Positions 15,408 through 25,403 of a DNA stretch of 36,657 nucleotides are shown piece after piece; position 1 is the stretch's first letter; every line of letters starts with the position of its first letter. The stretch spans positions 1 through 36,657 of the forward strand of contig QAKZ01000091.1 in assembly GCA_003150175.1 (NCBI GenBank), given 5' to 3'. Origin of the DNA: Coriobacteriia bacterium. GTDB taxonomy: Bacteria; Actinomycetota; Coriobacteriia; Coriobacteriales; Atopobiaceae. Under the pieces are notes generated by a model, which did no database searches, was not told the DNA's origin, and saw only the letters and a list, made by a program, of their open reading frames with translations. The translations under genes and the position numbers were made by a program.

Positions 15408-16655
15408 CTACCAGGACCGCTGAGGCGCCGCACGCACGGGCTTCGCGACAGAGGTGTCGCCGCCGGGCGTTCCCGGCGCGCGCTCAAGCGCGCAGAACTC
15501 GTTGAGAACATCGTCTGCGGTATAGAGGTTGCTCTTGCGATTCCTCGCGTTCTGGCTCAGGACACCGGCTTCCACCAGCGACGCGATCGCGAGCCTCGCC
15601 GCCTCGAGGCTCCTGCCCGTGAGCCTGGCGGCCGAGGCGATGCTCACCACCGGGTTGCCGGGAAGTACCCGAAGGAGGCGGTCGGCAGCCGAGTTCGCAC
15701 GCGGTCGCACCTTCTGGCGCCAACCCTCCTGAACAACGGCGATTCTTTGCTCGAACGTCTCTGCCATACCGCAGGATGCGATGACCTTACGAGCGAAGAA
15801 AGAGACGAGCCGTTGGGTCGCCTCGGCCACCTTCGCATCGTCATCAGACCGGAATTCGGAAAGAACGGCGATGTAGGCAGGTTTATCGGTCGCGAGCGCG
15901 AGCGACACGGGCGGCACCGTCCGGGTCGCCGCACCGGCGTTCCGGAAGATCATCTGCACGAGGGCACGGCCCGTCCGCCCGTTGCCGTTCGCGAACGGGT
16001 GGATCGATTCGAACTGCGCGTGGGCTATCGCCGCTTTCGCGACCGCGGGCAGCTGTGCGTCGTTACAGAACGCGACGAGGTCCTCGAGCAGCGGCTCCAC
16101 CTCTGAGGGAGGGGCGGGGACGTAGGCCGCCCCCACCGGGGAGTAGTCGTTGCCGCCGACCCAGTTCTGTATCGTCCGCACGACGCCGCCAGCTTTTTCC
16201 AACGGACCACCCTTGAGCAGGTCTTTGTTGATCTCCCGGAGCAGATCGAGAGAAATTCGGTCGCCCTTGCCGATCCGCTCGATGCTCGAACGCATAGCGG
16301 TTATGTTCGCCAGAACGGCGGCTTCGGAGGAGTCGACCCTATGGGAGACTCCGAGCTCCTCCAAAGCCTCGACCTCGAGGATCTTCTTTGCGGGCGCAAT
16401 CACACCCTCGATCTTCGATGAGCCCATGGCCTCGGAGCGCATGAGCAGACGGGCCAGGGGCTCCGTATCGGTCAGCGTCGCGGCGCGGAGATCGAGCTCG
16501 GCCATCCTCGCAGTGGCCTCAGAGACCTCGGCGGCGACGTCCGAATCGAGCGCGATGGGGCAGCCCGCAAGCCTATCCGGAATATACGCGCGATATTCTC
16601 CGCTGGCGCCGTACCAGCTCTCCGAGTCCCAGTGCCCGCGCACGAACTTCCCCAT
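15408..16655 (-). CDS. Fic family protein with inhibitory motif and C-terminal winged helix
   Basis: The protein has 415 residues. The catalytic loop HPFANGNGRTGR (residues 219-230) is a perfect Fic signature for transfer of AMP to a target hydroxyl. An N-terminal inhibitory helix motif, SSKIEG (79-84), fits the [S/T]xxxE[G/N] rule of self-inhibited class II Fic proteins. After the Fic core, residues about 330-390 look like a winged helix (VVSIASAARLTGRSLEAARLAI), so the protein may bind DNA. ATG 16655 has AGGAGA upstream, and one half-site of the palindrome array overlaps this ribosome site. No separate antitoxin gene lies beside it. Autoregulation through its own winged helix at these palindromes is an attractive inference; the AMPylation target is unknown. 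Confidence 0.9.
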   Translation of the reverse strand: MGKFVRGHWDSESWYGASGEYRAYIPDRLAGCPIALDSDVAAEVSEATARMAELDLRAATLTDTEPLARLLMRSEAMGSSKIEGVIAPAKKILEVEALEELGVSHRVDSSEAAVLANITAMRSSIERIGKGDRISLDLLREINKDLLKGGPLEKAGGVVRTIQNWVGGNDYSPVGAAYVPAPPSEVEPLLEDLVAFCNDAQLPAVAKAAIAHAQFESIHPFANGNGRTGRALVQMIFRNAGAATRTVPPVSLALATDKPAYIAVLSEFRSDDDAKVAEATQRLVSFFARKVIASCGMAETFEQRIAVVQEGWRQKVRPRANSAADRLLRVLPGNPVVSIASAARLTGRSLEAARLAIASLVEAGVLSQNARNRKSNLYTADDVLNEFCALERAPGTPGGDTSVAKPVRAAPQRSW

Positions 16656-16662
16656 GGCTCTC

Positions 16663-16779
16663 CTAACCTTGTGGATCGAGCTCGTTTATCCAAGGCTATC
16701 GTATAACCTTGGATATCGGAGATGGATTTCCAAGGTTATCCTATAACCTTGGGCAAGCGCATCGTAATCCCAAGGCTAT
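16663..16779. promoter_or_regulatory. Array of 23-bp palindromes at 40-bp spacing upstream of fic
   Basis: Two palindromes of form CCAAGGYTAT-N3-ATAACCTTGG lie at 16690-16712 (one mismatch) and 16730-16752 (perfect 10-bp arms). A right half-site (CTAACCTTGT) lies at 16663-16672 and a left half-site (CCAAGGCTAT) at 16770-16779. Every arm is exactly 40 bp from its neighbour copy, close to four helical turns, so all sites face the same side of the DNA. This is an operator array for a dimeric regulator, most simply controlling fic. Confidence 0.85.
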
Positions 16780-16842
16780 TCGCAACGGCGGGTTTTCCGC
16801 TGGGCTTCTCGGCGGGCGAACACACGACAAGAAGCCCGCAGC

Positions 16843-18255
16843 TCAGAGCACCAGGCCCTCGTACGAGACGACGAGGCGCCGCAGGCCGTCGGGAGCCGTG
16901 GCGTGCTCGGCACACCAGGCGAAGCTGGACACGGGAACGGCGGGCACGCCGGCCGTCCGCAAACGCGCTGCGAGCTCATCCTCTCCCTGCGGCGACGCGA
17001 CTGCGAGCACGCAGTGCAGGCCCGCGTCGGCTTCCTCCATGACGAGCTCTCCCCCTAGGTCGAGCTCATCCAGCCGCTCGCGGAGCGCGTCGCGCGCCGT
17101 GCGCGCCCGTTTGCGGACGCGCATCACGTGCCGCTCGTACTCCCCGCTCTCGAGCAGGCGCGCCAGCGCCACTTGGTCGACCGAGCTCACCGTGCTCGAA
17201 TAAAACCCCAGCTCACGGTTGTACTTCTCCATGAGCTCGACCGGCAGGACCATGTACGCCAGGCGCAGCGCCGACGAGAGGCTCTTCGAGAACGTGTTCG
17301 TGTAGATCACGCGGCCGCTCGCGTCGATGGCGGCGAGCGGCGGGATCGGCTTGCCCGCCAGCCGGAACTCGCAGTCGTAGTCGTCCTCGATCAGGTAGCG
17401 CCCGGGAGCGTCGGCCGCCCAGGCCAGAAGCCCATAGCGCCGCGCGATGCTCGTCACGCGCCCCGTAGGGAACTGGTGCGAGGGCATGAGGTGCAGCACG
17501 TCAACCTGTCTGGACGCGAGCTCGGAGAGCACCGGCCCCTCCGAGTCGATGGGGACGTGGCGCACGCGGCAGCCGCTCGCCTGGTAGATCCGCGTGAGCC
17601 GCAGGTAGCCGGGGTCCTCGACGGCATAGGTCTTGTCCGCGTCGAGGAGCTGCACGAGCATGAGGTCGAGCAGCTGCGCGCCCGCGCCGACGACGATCCG
17701 CGCCGGGTCGACCTCGATCCCGCGGATGCCGCGCAGATGGGAGGCGATGGCGCGGCGCAGGCGCTCCGTTCCCTGCGCCGGCGCCGGCGAGAACGCCTCG
17801 CGCTCGTCCTCAGAGGCGAGGGTCGCGCGCAGCGCCCGCTGCCAGAGCCGCGCGGCGTCGAGGGCGGTACCCGTGAGCGGCGCGGGCCGCAGCGAACCAC
17901 GCGCCGCGTCCGCAACTTCCACGGCGCCGGGCACGCCGGCCACGCCCGGCGCGTCCTCCACGTCGCGGTCCCCGCCGATACCCACGAAGCCCGCCGCCCG
18001 CTCCGCCGCGTCGGGCAACGCGCTCGCGTAGAACCCCCGGCGCGGCCGCGCGTACACGTAGCCCTCGGCGACGAGCTGGGCATACGCGTTCTCGACCGTG
18101 ATGACGCTCACGCCGAGGTGCTCCGCCAGGGAGCGCTTGCTCGGCAGGTGCTCGTCCGCGCCGATGGCGCCGTCGACGATATCGTCGCGAATCCGCTGGT
18201 AGAGGTATTCGTAGAGAGGCTTCTCGCCACGTTGCCGGAGATTGTAGTCGAGCAT
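16843..18255 (-). CDS. pdxR: MocR/GntR-family regulator of pyridoxal phosphate synthesis
   Basis: The protein has 470 residues. An N-terminal GntR-type winged helix (about residues 12-80; [36 protein letters not shown]) is fused through a Gly/Ala-rich linker to a fold-type I aminotransferase-like domain. The likely PLP-binding lysine is in [15 protein letters not shown]. Such proteins sense PLP and act as DNA-binding activators or repressors. The gene is divergent from pdxST with 132 nt between, the classical arrangement for PdxR, and repeated CTGGCCTTA motifs lie in that gap. ATG 18255 is used; no strong ribosome site is visible, as the first repeat starts directly upstream of the start codon. 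It probably activates pdxST when PLP is scarce and represses itself. Confidence 0.88.
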   Translation of the reverse strand: MLDYNLRQRGEKPLYEYLYQRIRDDIVDGAIGADEHLPSKRSLAEHLGVSVITVENAYAQLVAEGYVYARPRRGFYASALPDAAERAAGFVGIGGDRDVEDAPGVAGVPGAVEVADAARGSLRPAPLTGTALDAARLWQRALRATLASEDEREAFSPAPAQGTERLRRAIASHLRGIRGIEVDPARIVVGAGAQLLDLMLVQLLDADKTYAVEDPGYLRLTRIYQASGCRVRHVPIDSEGPVLSELASRQVDVLHLMPSHQFPTGRVTSIARRYGLLAWAADAPGRYLIEDDYDCEFRLAGKPIPPLAAIDASGRVIYTNTFSKSLSSALRLAYMVLPVELMEKYNRELGFYSSTVSSVDQVALARLLESGEYERHVMRVRKRARTARDALRERLDELDLGGELVMEEADAGLHCVLAVASPQGEDELAARLRTAGVPAVPVSSFAWCAEHATAPDGLRRLVVSYEGLVL

Positions 18256-18335
18256 CTGGCCTTACCTGTCTGTGAGAACTGGCCTTATTCTGGCCCTTTG
18301 ATTTTCTTCTTATCTGAGTATTTTGCCAAGGCCAG
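18256..18335. promoter_or_regulatory. Probable PdxR operator and pdxS promoter
   Basis: Direct repeats CTGGCCTTA at 18256-18264 and 18279-18287 and a variant CTGGCCCTT at 18290-18298 are followed by an inverted copy, CAAGGCCAG, at 18327-18335. Between them lies a possible pdxS promoter, TTTGAT (18297-18302) and TATTTT (18319-18324), 16 bp apart. Direct repeats near the -35 are the known binding pattern of MocR-type PdxR proteins. Confidence 0.6.
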
Positions 18336-18387
18336 CGCGCGCCTAGCCTATGACCCACACAAACGAACAGCCGACTTTGGAGGACAC

Positions 18388-19272
18388 ATGGCACAGACCA
18401 AGCAGGACCGCGCGACCCTCAACCGCCAGCTCGCACAGATGCTCAAGGGCGGCGTCATCATGGACGTCACCACGCCTGAGCAGGCACGCATCGCCGAGGA
18501 GGCCGGCGCCTGCGCCGTCATGGCCCTCGAGCGCATCCCCGCCGACATCCGCGCCGCCGGCGGAGTCAGCCGTATGAGCGACCCCGCCATGATCCGCGGT
18601 ATCCAGGAGGCCGTGAGCATCCCCGTCATGGCCAAGTGCCGCATCGGCCACATCGCCGAGGCCCAGATCCTGCAGGCCATCCAGATCGACTACATCGACG
18701 AGTCCGAGGTCCTCACCCCCGCCGACGACACCTACCACATCGACAAGACCGCCTTCGACGTGCCGTTCGTCTGCGGCGCCCGCGACCTCGGCGAGGCCCT
18801 GCGCCGCGTTGCCGAGGGCGCGACGATGATCCGCACCAAGGGCGAGCCGGGCACCGGCGACGTCGTCCAGGCCGTGCGCCACATGCGCAAGATCCAGAAG
18901 CAGATCCGCGACGTTGTGGCCCTGCGCGACGACGAACTCTTCGAAGCGGCCAAGCAGCTCGGCGTTCCCGTGAGCCTGCTGCGCGAGGTCCACGAGACCG
19001 GTAAGCTCCCCGTCGTCAACTTCGCCGCTGGCGGCGTGGCCACCCCCGCCGACGCCGCGCTCATGATGCAGCTCGGCGCCGAGGGCGTCTTTGTCGGGTC
19101 GGGCATCTTCAAGTCGGGCGACCCCGCCCGCCGCGCCGCGGCCATCGTCAAGGCGGTCGCGAACTTCGAGGACGCCGAGCTCATCGCCAAGCTCTCCGAG
19201 AACCTCGGCGAGGCCATGGTGGGCATCAACGCCGACGAGATCAGCATCATCATGGAGGAGAGGGGCCGCTGA
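18388..19272 (+). CDS. pdxS: Pyridoxal 5'-phosphate synthase subunit PdxS
   Basis: The synthase subunit (294 residues) makes PLP from ribose 5-phosphate, glyceraldehyde 3-phosphate and ammonia supplied by PdxT. It is a TIM barrel that assembles as a dodecamer. [36 protein letters not shown] and [16 protein letters not shown] are near invariant; Lys83 is the lysine that forms the first imine, and Lys in [12 protein letters not shown] is the second. The length is normal. ATG 18388 is preceded by TTTGGAGGA. Its stop TGA overlaps the pdxT start by one base (TGATG), so the two are translationally coupled at a fixed ratio. Confidence 0.98.
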   Translation: MAQTKQDRATLNRQLAQMLKGGVIMDVTTPEQARIAEEAGACAVMALERIPADIRAAGGVSRMSDPAMIRGIQEAVSIPVMAKCRIGHIAEAQILQAIQIDYIDESEVLTPADDTYHIDKTAFDVPFVCGARDLGEALRRVAEGATMIRTKGEPGTGDVVQAVRHMRKIQKQIRDVVALRDDELFEAAKQLGVPVSLLREVHETGKLPVVNFAAGGVATPADAALMMQLGAEGVFVGSGIFKSGDPARRAAAIVKAVANFEDAELIAKLSENLGEAMVGINADEISIIMEERGR

Positions 19273-19844
19273 TGCCGGGCACGATAGCGGTCCTGGCCGT
19301 CCAAGGCGCCTTCATCGAGCATGAGCAGATGCTCGCCCGCCTCGGGCACAAGTGCATCGAGCTCCGCCAAGCTTCCGACCTGGAGCGGCCCTTCGACCGG
19401 CTCGTGCTGCCCGGTGGCGAGTCGACCACGCAGGGCAAGCTGCTCGCCGAGCTCGGGATGCTCGGGCCGCTGCGCCGCCGCATCGAGGAGGACATGCCGG
19501 TGCTCGCGACCTGCGCCGGGCTGATCCTCTTGGCAGAGCGGCTCGCCGCGCACGACGACAAGGGCACCCCGAGGCTCGCCACGATGGACGTGGAGGTGGA
19601 GCGCAACGCCTACGGGCGGCAGCTCGGGAGCTTCCGCGCCGTCGCGGGGCTCGAGGGGGCGGGCGAGGTCCCGATGACCTTCATCCGCGCGCCGCGCATC
19701 GTCGAGGTCGGCCCGCGGGCGCACGCGCTCGCTGAGGTGGACGGGCGAATCGTCGCCGCGCGCCAGGACGCGCAGCTCGCGCTCGCTTTCCATCCGGAGC
19801 TCGACGACGACACCCGCATCCACGAGCTCTTCTGCTCCCTGTAA
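19272..19844 (+). CDS. pdxT: Pyridoxal 5'-phosphate synthase glutaminase subunit PdxT
   Basis: This 190-residue class I glutamine amidotransferase hydrolyses glutamine and passes ammonia to PdxS. The catalytic triad is visible: Cys81 in LATCAGLIL, and His174 and Glu176 in AFHPEL. The oxyanion-strand element LVLPGGESTTQGKL is also typical. The start overlaps the pdxS stop. No terminator follows; instead two copies of the 39-nt repeat begin 12 nt after the stop. Confidence 0.97.
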   Translation: MPGTIAVLAVQGAFIEHEQMLARLGHKCIELRQASDLERPFDRLVLPGGESTTQGKLLAELGMLGPLRRRIEEDMPVLATCAGLILLAERLAAHDDKGTPRLATMDVEVERNAYGRQLGSFRAVAGLEGAGEVPMTFIRAPRIVEVGPRAHALAEVDGRIVAARQDAQLALAFHPELDDDTRIHELFCSL

Positions 19845-19855
19845 CCCCCCACCAA

Positions 19856-19937
19856 CACTGGGTGACAGTCATTGCGTGCAGCTTTCTGGGACACACATCA
19901 CTGGGTGACAGTCATTGCAGGCAGCTTCTAGGGACAC
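19856..19937 (+). repeat. Two tandem copies of the 39-nt dispersed repeat
   Basis: Copies at 19856-19894 and 19899-19937, both plus strand, start CACTGGGTGACAGTCATTG and end GGGACAC. They match the copies at 2521-2646, about 17 kb away. Here they are direct rather than inverted. A 273-nt open frame across this region consists only of repeat DNA and is not called a gene. Confidence 0.85.
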
Positions 19938-19984
19938 CCTTGGTGAGCCCCCAGCCTTCGCCTCCGAGCGAACGGGCAGCTTTC

Positions 19985-20120
19985 TCTCTCGCGAAGAAGA
20001 GAAGGCTGCCCTTCTTTAGAGAAGTCTTCTCTCAACGAGAAACCGAGAAGAGAAGGCTGCTCTTCGGGAGAGAAGACTTCTCTCCCGCGAGAAAGAGTAC
20101 GCTGCGGCGCTTTGCAATCG
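19985..20120. repeat. 51-bp imperfect tandem repeat with internal palindromes
   Basis: Two units 51 bp apart share GAAGAGAAGGCTGC (ending at 20009 and 20060) and a 15-bp palindrome, AGAGAAG-N-CTTCTCT (20018-20032 and 20069-20083). A third unit is strongly decayed (GAGAAAGAGTACGCTGC). The region lies between pdxT and panD and has no plausible gene; purine-rich and pyrimidine-rich stretches alternate. A function as a small RNA or protein site is possible but unsupported. Confidence 0.75.
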
Positions 20121-20254
20121 GGCTTCGCAGCTGAGCTGACTTTTTGGAGATATGCGCGCGTAAACGGCGCACGGGCCCAGGTGATGTACCGTATATTGGC
20201 GTGCGGCTCGGCCGGGCCGCAGCTCAGGGCCGAAAAAGAGGGGCTTCTCGACAT

Positions 20255-20647
20255 ATGATTCTGAACATGCTCAAGGGCAAGATCCACCGCGCGACCGTCG
20301 TGCAGGCGGAGGTGGACTACGTGGGCTCCATCACCATCGACGAGGACCTCATGGACGCCGCGGGCATCCGCGAGTACGAGAAGGTCCAGGTCGCCGATGT
20401 CGACTCCGGCTCCCGGCTCGAGACCTACGTCATCGCCGGCGAGCGCGGCAGCGGTATGATCTGCCTCAACGGGGCCGCGGCGCACCTCGTCACCGTTGGC
20501 GATAAGGTCATCATCATGTGCTACTGCCAGATTGACGAGTCGGAGGCGGACGGCTTCCAGCCGCGCGTCGTCTTTGTGGACGAGCACAACCGCATCGCGC
20601 GCACCACGCGCTACGAGCGCCATGGCCGCCTGGAGGACATGGCATAG
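20255..20647 (+). CDS. panD: Aspartate 1-decarboxylase proenzyme
   Basis: The 130-residue enzyme makes beta-alanine from L-aspartate for pantothenate. It is translated as a proenzyme that cleaves itself between Gly24 and Ser25 (DYVGSITID), turning Ser25 into the pyruvoyl cofactor. Lys9 ([11 protein letters not shown]), the [13 protein letters not shown] stretch and the CLNGAAAHL segment are all conserved. ATG 20255 is preceded by AGAGGGG. panD is separated from panBCG by about 5 kb holding fic and pdx genes, so pantothenate genes form two transcription units. A strong terminator follows. Confidence 0.97.
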   Translation: MILNMLKGKIHRATVVQAEVDYVGSITIDEDLMDAAGIREYEKVQVADVDSGSRLETYVIAGERGSGMICLNGAAAHLVTVGDKVIIMCYCQIDESEADGFQPRVVFVDEHNRIARTTRYERHGRLEDMA

Positions 20648-20686
20648 CGCATAGGCGCCCAAGCACATCGACACCGTGATTCATCT

Positions 20687-20714
20687 GCGGGCCCAGGAAC
20701 GGGCCCGCTTTTTT
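20687..20714 (+). terminator. Rho-independent terminator of panD
   Basis: The stem GCGGGCCC / GGGCCCGC with loop AGGAAC is followed by six T residues, 40 nt after the panD stop. The region from here to eno contains the eno promoter. Confidence 0.95.
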
Positions 20715-20791
20715 CGTCGCCGCGGCGGCGCGCCCTCCTCTGTACGGGTACACCCTAGGTGAATGGCTTGTGGTGGAATCCCCGATGGTTG

Positions 20792-22162
<1,371 letters not shown>

Positions 22163-22225
22163 GCAAGAAGGACGCGGACCGGCCCCGCGCGCGGCATCGG
22201 AAAGGTACGCTGCATACAGCGCGAA

Positions 22226-22262
22226 GGCGGCCCGAGGGTTGGAGACCCCCGGGCCGCCCTTC
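22226..22262 (+). terminator. Hairpin terminator after enolase
   Basis: The stem GGCGGCCCG / CGGGCCGCC (9 bp, 15-nt loop with further pairing) lies 63 nt after the eno stop and is followed by CTTCT. The T-run is weak, so it is a probable rather than certain intrinsic terminator; it may serve both eno and the convergent ATPase gene. Between it and 22369 are two imperfect copies of a segment of about 20 bp ending TTGCTTCGCGG/TTTGCTTTGCGG. Confidence 0.6.
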
Positions 22263-22369
22263 TCTGCAGCCGATCGCCGTCTTGCTTCGCGGACCTCGCC
22301 TCGCCTTGAAGCCCGTCGCCACTTTGCTTTGCGGCTTGCCACAGCCCTTCTTTCCGGCCTGCTTCCGCC

Positions 22370-25069
22370 CTACTCCTCGCCCATGGACTGGTGGCGCACC
22401 AGCCGGCTGCGGTAGAGCCACGTCTCGTGCCGGTTCTCCCAGAGCTTGAAGACCTCGGCGACCAGCGTGGGCACCACGGCGAGCGCCACCGAGAGCGCCC
22501 AGCGCTCCCAGCCCAGGCCCACCATGCCGAAGACGCGCCCCACGGGCTCGGCCAGCACGAGCAGCGAGAAGACCGCGGCCATGGCGACGGCGCTCCAGAC
22601 CAGCGGCATGTTGTCGCCCACTGCGCGGGTAAACACCGAGCCACGACTACGCACGGTAAAGACGTGCAGCACGCTCGAGAGCGCCACCACAAAGAAGCAC
22701 ATGGTCTGGCCCACGCCGAGCCCCGCGGCCACGGCGCCAGGGATCTCCACGAAGCACCCCAGCCAGAACGCCAGCAGCCCCACCGCGGCGAACGCCACCG
22801 TCTGCTGCAGGGTCGCCCTGACGACCAGCTGCGAGAAGAAGCTCTCGGTGCGGCCGATGGGCTTACGGCGCATGATGCGCTCGTCTGAGGTGTCCTTGGC
22901 AAGGCACAGGCCGGGGATGCCGTCGCCCAGGACGTTGATCAGGAGCAGCATGACGGGCGTGAGCGCCGTGCCCCAGCCCGCGAGCTGCGCCCCCAGCATC
23001 ACCACGATCTCGGAGAGGTTGCAGCTGATCAAGAAGTAAACCGTGCGCCTGATGTTGGAGAAGACGTTCCTGCCCTCGCGCACGGCGTCCACTATGGTCG
23101 CGAAATTGTCGTCCGTGAGGATCATGTCCGCCGCGGCCTTGGCGACCTCGGTGCCGGCCGCGCCCATGGCAACGCCCACGTCTGCCGCCTTGAGCGCCGG
23201 CGCGTCGTTCACGCCGTCGCCCGTCATGCTCACGACCTCGCCCTGCTCCTGCCAGGCCTCCACAATGCGGATCTTGTCCTCGGGCGAGACGCGCGCGTAG
23301 ACGGAGTAGGCGCGCACGTTGGCGACGAGCTCCTCGTCAGACATTGCGGCGAGCTGCTTGCCCGTTACCACGGAGCCCTTCTCGCCAATGAGGCCGATCT
23401 GCCGGGCGATGGCGGTGGCCGTGGCGGCATGGTCGCCCGTGATCATGACGGTGTGGATGCCCGCGCAGCGGGCGGTATCGATGGCGTCGCGCGCCTCCGG
23501 GCGCGGCGGGTCGATGATGCCCACGATCCCCTCGAACGTAAGGTCGCGCTCGAGCTCCTCGAGGTCGCCGCTGGCGGGGAGCTCCTCCACCACGCGGCTC
23601 CCCAGCGCGATGACGCGAAGGGCATCCGCGGCGAAGCTGTCGTGGGCCTCCTGGCGCCGCGCGAGCTCCTCGGCGGGGGCCGGCGCGAACGGCAGGCGGT
23701 CGAAGGCGCCCTTGGTGAGCACCAGGTAGCCGCCCTGCGGAAGCTCATGGACGCTCGTCATCATCTTTCGGGCGGAGGAGAACGGTACCTCGCCCACGCG
23801 GGGCCGCTCCGCGAGGAGCTGCTCCCGAGTCTCCCCGCCTTCCGTGAGCAGGCGCACGATGGCGGTCTCGGTGGCGTCGCCCACGATGCGGGAGCCGCCC
23901 TCGCCATCGGGCTCGATGGCGGCGTTGCTGGCCAGCGCCAGCTTGTGCAGCAGGTCGAGCTCGGCCACGCCCTCCACGGCGCCGTCGACCGCCACGGGAA
24001 CGCTCACGGGGAGGTAGGGTGCCGCCGCCCACATGCGCCGGATGCTCATGCGGTTCTGCGTGAGGGTGCCCGTCTTGTCCGAGCAGATAACGCTCACGGA
24101 GCCCAGGGTCTCGACCGCCGGCAGCTTGCGGATGAGCGCGTGCTTACCGACCATGTTGTGGACGCCCTGCGTGAGCGAAAGCGTGACTATGAGCTGCAGC
24201 GTCTCGGGCACGGCGGCCACGGCGAGGCTCACTGCTGCGAGCACCATCGCCCAGAACTCCTCGCCCTGTTGGAGGCCCGTGGCGAGCAGGATCGCCGCGG
24301 CGGCCAGTGCGACGGCGCTGATGGCGCGCACGACGCGGACGAGGCGCAGCTGGAGCGGCGTCTGCATCCTCTGGGTTTCGTTGAGGTAGCCCGCGATGCG
24401 CCCCATCTCGGTCTCCATGCCCGTGGCCGTGACCACCGCCGTCGCGTTGCCGGCCGTGACCAGGCAGCCGGAGAAGACCATGTTCGAGCGGTCGCCGATG
24501 GCGGCGTCCTCCTCGGGCAAGGCCGAGGCGTCCTTCTCCGCCGCCTCCGACTCCCCGGTGAGGGAGGACTCGTCCACGGCGAGTCCCGTCGCCTCGACGA
24601 GGCGGGCGTCCGCCGCCACGAGGTCTCCCGTCTTGAGGACGAGGACGTCGCCCGGCACGACGTCGGCCGTGTCGATCTCTATGCGGGAGCCGCCGCGCAG
24701 CACCAGGCACGTGGGGCTGTTGAGGTCCGCGAGTGCCTCGAGGGCGCGCTCGGCGCCGCGCTCCTGCGTGACGGCGAGCACCATGTTCAGCACGATGATG
24801 GCCACGATCACCAGCGGCTCGAGGAATCCCGAGCCCTCGCGCGCGGCGAGCGCGAAGGACAGCGCCGCCGCCACGAGGAGGATGATGTTCGATACATCCT
24901 TGAACTGGCGCAGGACCTGGGATGCGAGGCTCTCGCCCTTCGCCTGCCGATAGGCGTTGGGCCCGGTCTTCGCCAGGCGGCGGGCGGCCTCATCCGGCGC
25001 CAGGCCCTCCCAGGCGGACGTGCCCAGGCTCTCGATGACTTCCAAGACAGGGGTGTTCCAGTGTTTCAT
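22370..25069 (-). CDS. P2-type cation-transporting ATPase (Ca2+-ATPase-like)
   Basis: This 899-residue P-type ATPase is in the plasma membrane. The phosphorylation site is DKTGTLT (Asp331), the actuator loop TGES is at 171-174, and the hinge is MTGDGVNDAPALKAADVG. Ion-binding residues follow the Ca2+ pump pattern: Glu in AAVPETLQ of helix M4, Asn and Glu in SCNLSEIVV of M5, and Asn and Asp in INVLGDGIPG of M6. M4 is unusual in having PETLQ instead of the common PEGLP. About ten hydrophobic segments are present (4 + 6). ATG 25069 is preceded by GAGGG; the frame is open 21 codons more. Export of Ca2+ is the best guess; Mn2+ or another divalent ion is possible. Confidence 0.88.
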   Translation of the reverse strand: MKHWNTPVLEVIESLGTSAWEGLAPDEAARRLAKTGPNAYRQAKGESLASQVLRQFKDVSNIILLVAAALSFALAAREGSGFLEPLVIVAIIVLNMVLAVTQERGAERALEALADLNSPTCLVLRGGSRIEIDTADVVPGDVLVLKTGDLVAADARLVEATGLAVDESSLTGESEAAEKDASALPEEDAAIGDRSNMVFSGCLVTAGNATAVVTATGMETEMGRIAGYLNETQRMQTPLQLRLVRVVRAISAVALAAAAILLATGLQQGEEFWAMVLAAVSLAVAAVPETLQLIVTLSLTQGVHNMVGKHALIRKLPAVETLGSVSVICSDKTGTLTQNRMSIRRMWAAAPYLPVSVPVAVDGAVEGVAELDLLHKLALASNAAIEPDGEGGSRIVGDATETAIVRLLTEGGETREQLLAERPRVGEVPFSSARKMMTSVHELPQGGYLVLTKGAFDRLPFAPAPAEELARRQEAHDSFAADALRVIALGSRVVEELPASGDLEELERDLTFEGIVGIIDPPRPEARDAIDTARCAGIHTVMITGDHAATATAIARQIGLIGEKGSVVTGKQLAAMSDEELVANVRAYSVYARVSPEDKIRIVEAWQEQGEVVSMTGDGVNDAPALKAADVGVAMGAAGTEVAKAAADMILTDDNFATIVDAVREGRNVFSNIRRTVYFLISCNLSEIVVMLGAQLAGWGTALTPVMLLLINVLGDGIPGLCLAKDTSDERIMRRKPIGRTESFFSQLVVRATLQQTVAFAAVGLLAFWLGCFVEIPGAVAAGLGVGQTMCFFVVALSSVLHVFTVRSRGSVFTRAVGDNMPLVWSAVAMAAVFSLLVLAEPVGRVFGMVGLGWERWALSVALAVVPTLVAEVFKLWENRHETWLYRSRLVRHQSMGEE

Positions 25070-25132
25070 GTCCCTCGTTTCGTGCGACGCGCGAGCGGGA
25101 GACGGGCGCCCCCTGCTGCAGGGGCGTCTCAC

Positions 25133-25403
25133 ATTCGCTGGTTGTTAGGGGTGCGCCGACTGGGCACATAGGCCCCGCGGCAACACATACACATAAATGA
25201 ATACCCTCATTCGATGAGTTTATTACCGAACACGGTTACTTTGTTTATAAAGAGGCGGGCGAAGAGCAGGACCGCACTCGTCTCGGCGAGGCGCCATCCA
25301 ACGTTGCTGGCGCCGGGCGGGACCACGGCAGACTCGGCAAGGCGCCGTCGGGGCCGGTCGGCGGTATCCTATAGAAAACGAACCCGGCGGCGAGAGGAGC
25401 CCC
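25133..25403. other. Divergent promoter region between cation ATPase and phosphofructokinase
   Basis: This 271-nt region contains the most AT-rich stretch nearby (about 25187-25252), as expected for promoters. On plus, TATAAA near 25255 could be a -10 for the kinase, with only a weak TTACCG -35. CTCATTCGATGAG is a short 5-bp-arm palindrome. No gene, terminator or repeat was recognised. Confidence 0.4.

Noticed and set aside
16788..16842. Rho-independent terminator of pdxR
   Set aside because: GGGCTTCT/AGAAGCCC arms exist on minus, but the loop is 20 nt and no T-run follows.
19862..20134. 90-codon open frame between pdxT and panD
   Set aside because: It is made entirely of the 39-nt and 51-bp repeats, lacks a ribosome site and encodes only repeated Arg/Glu/Phe words.
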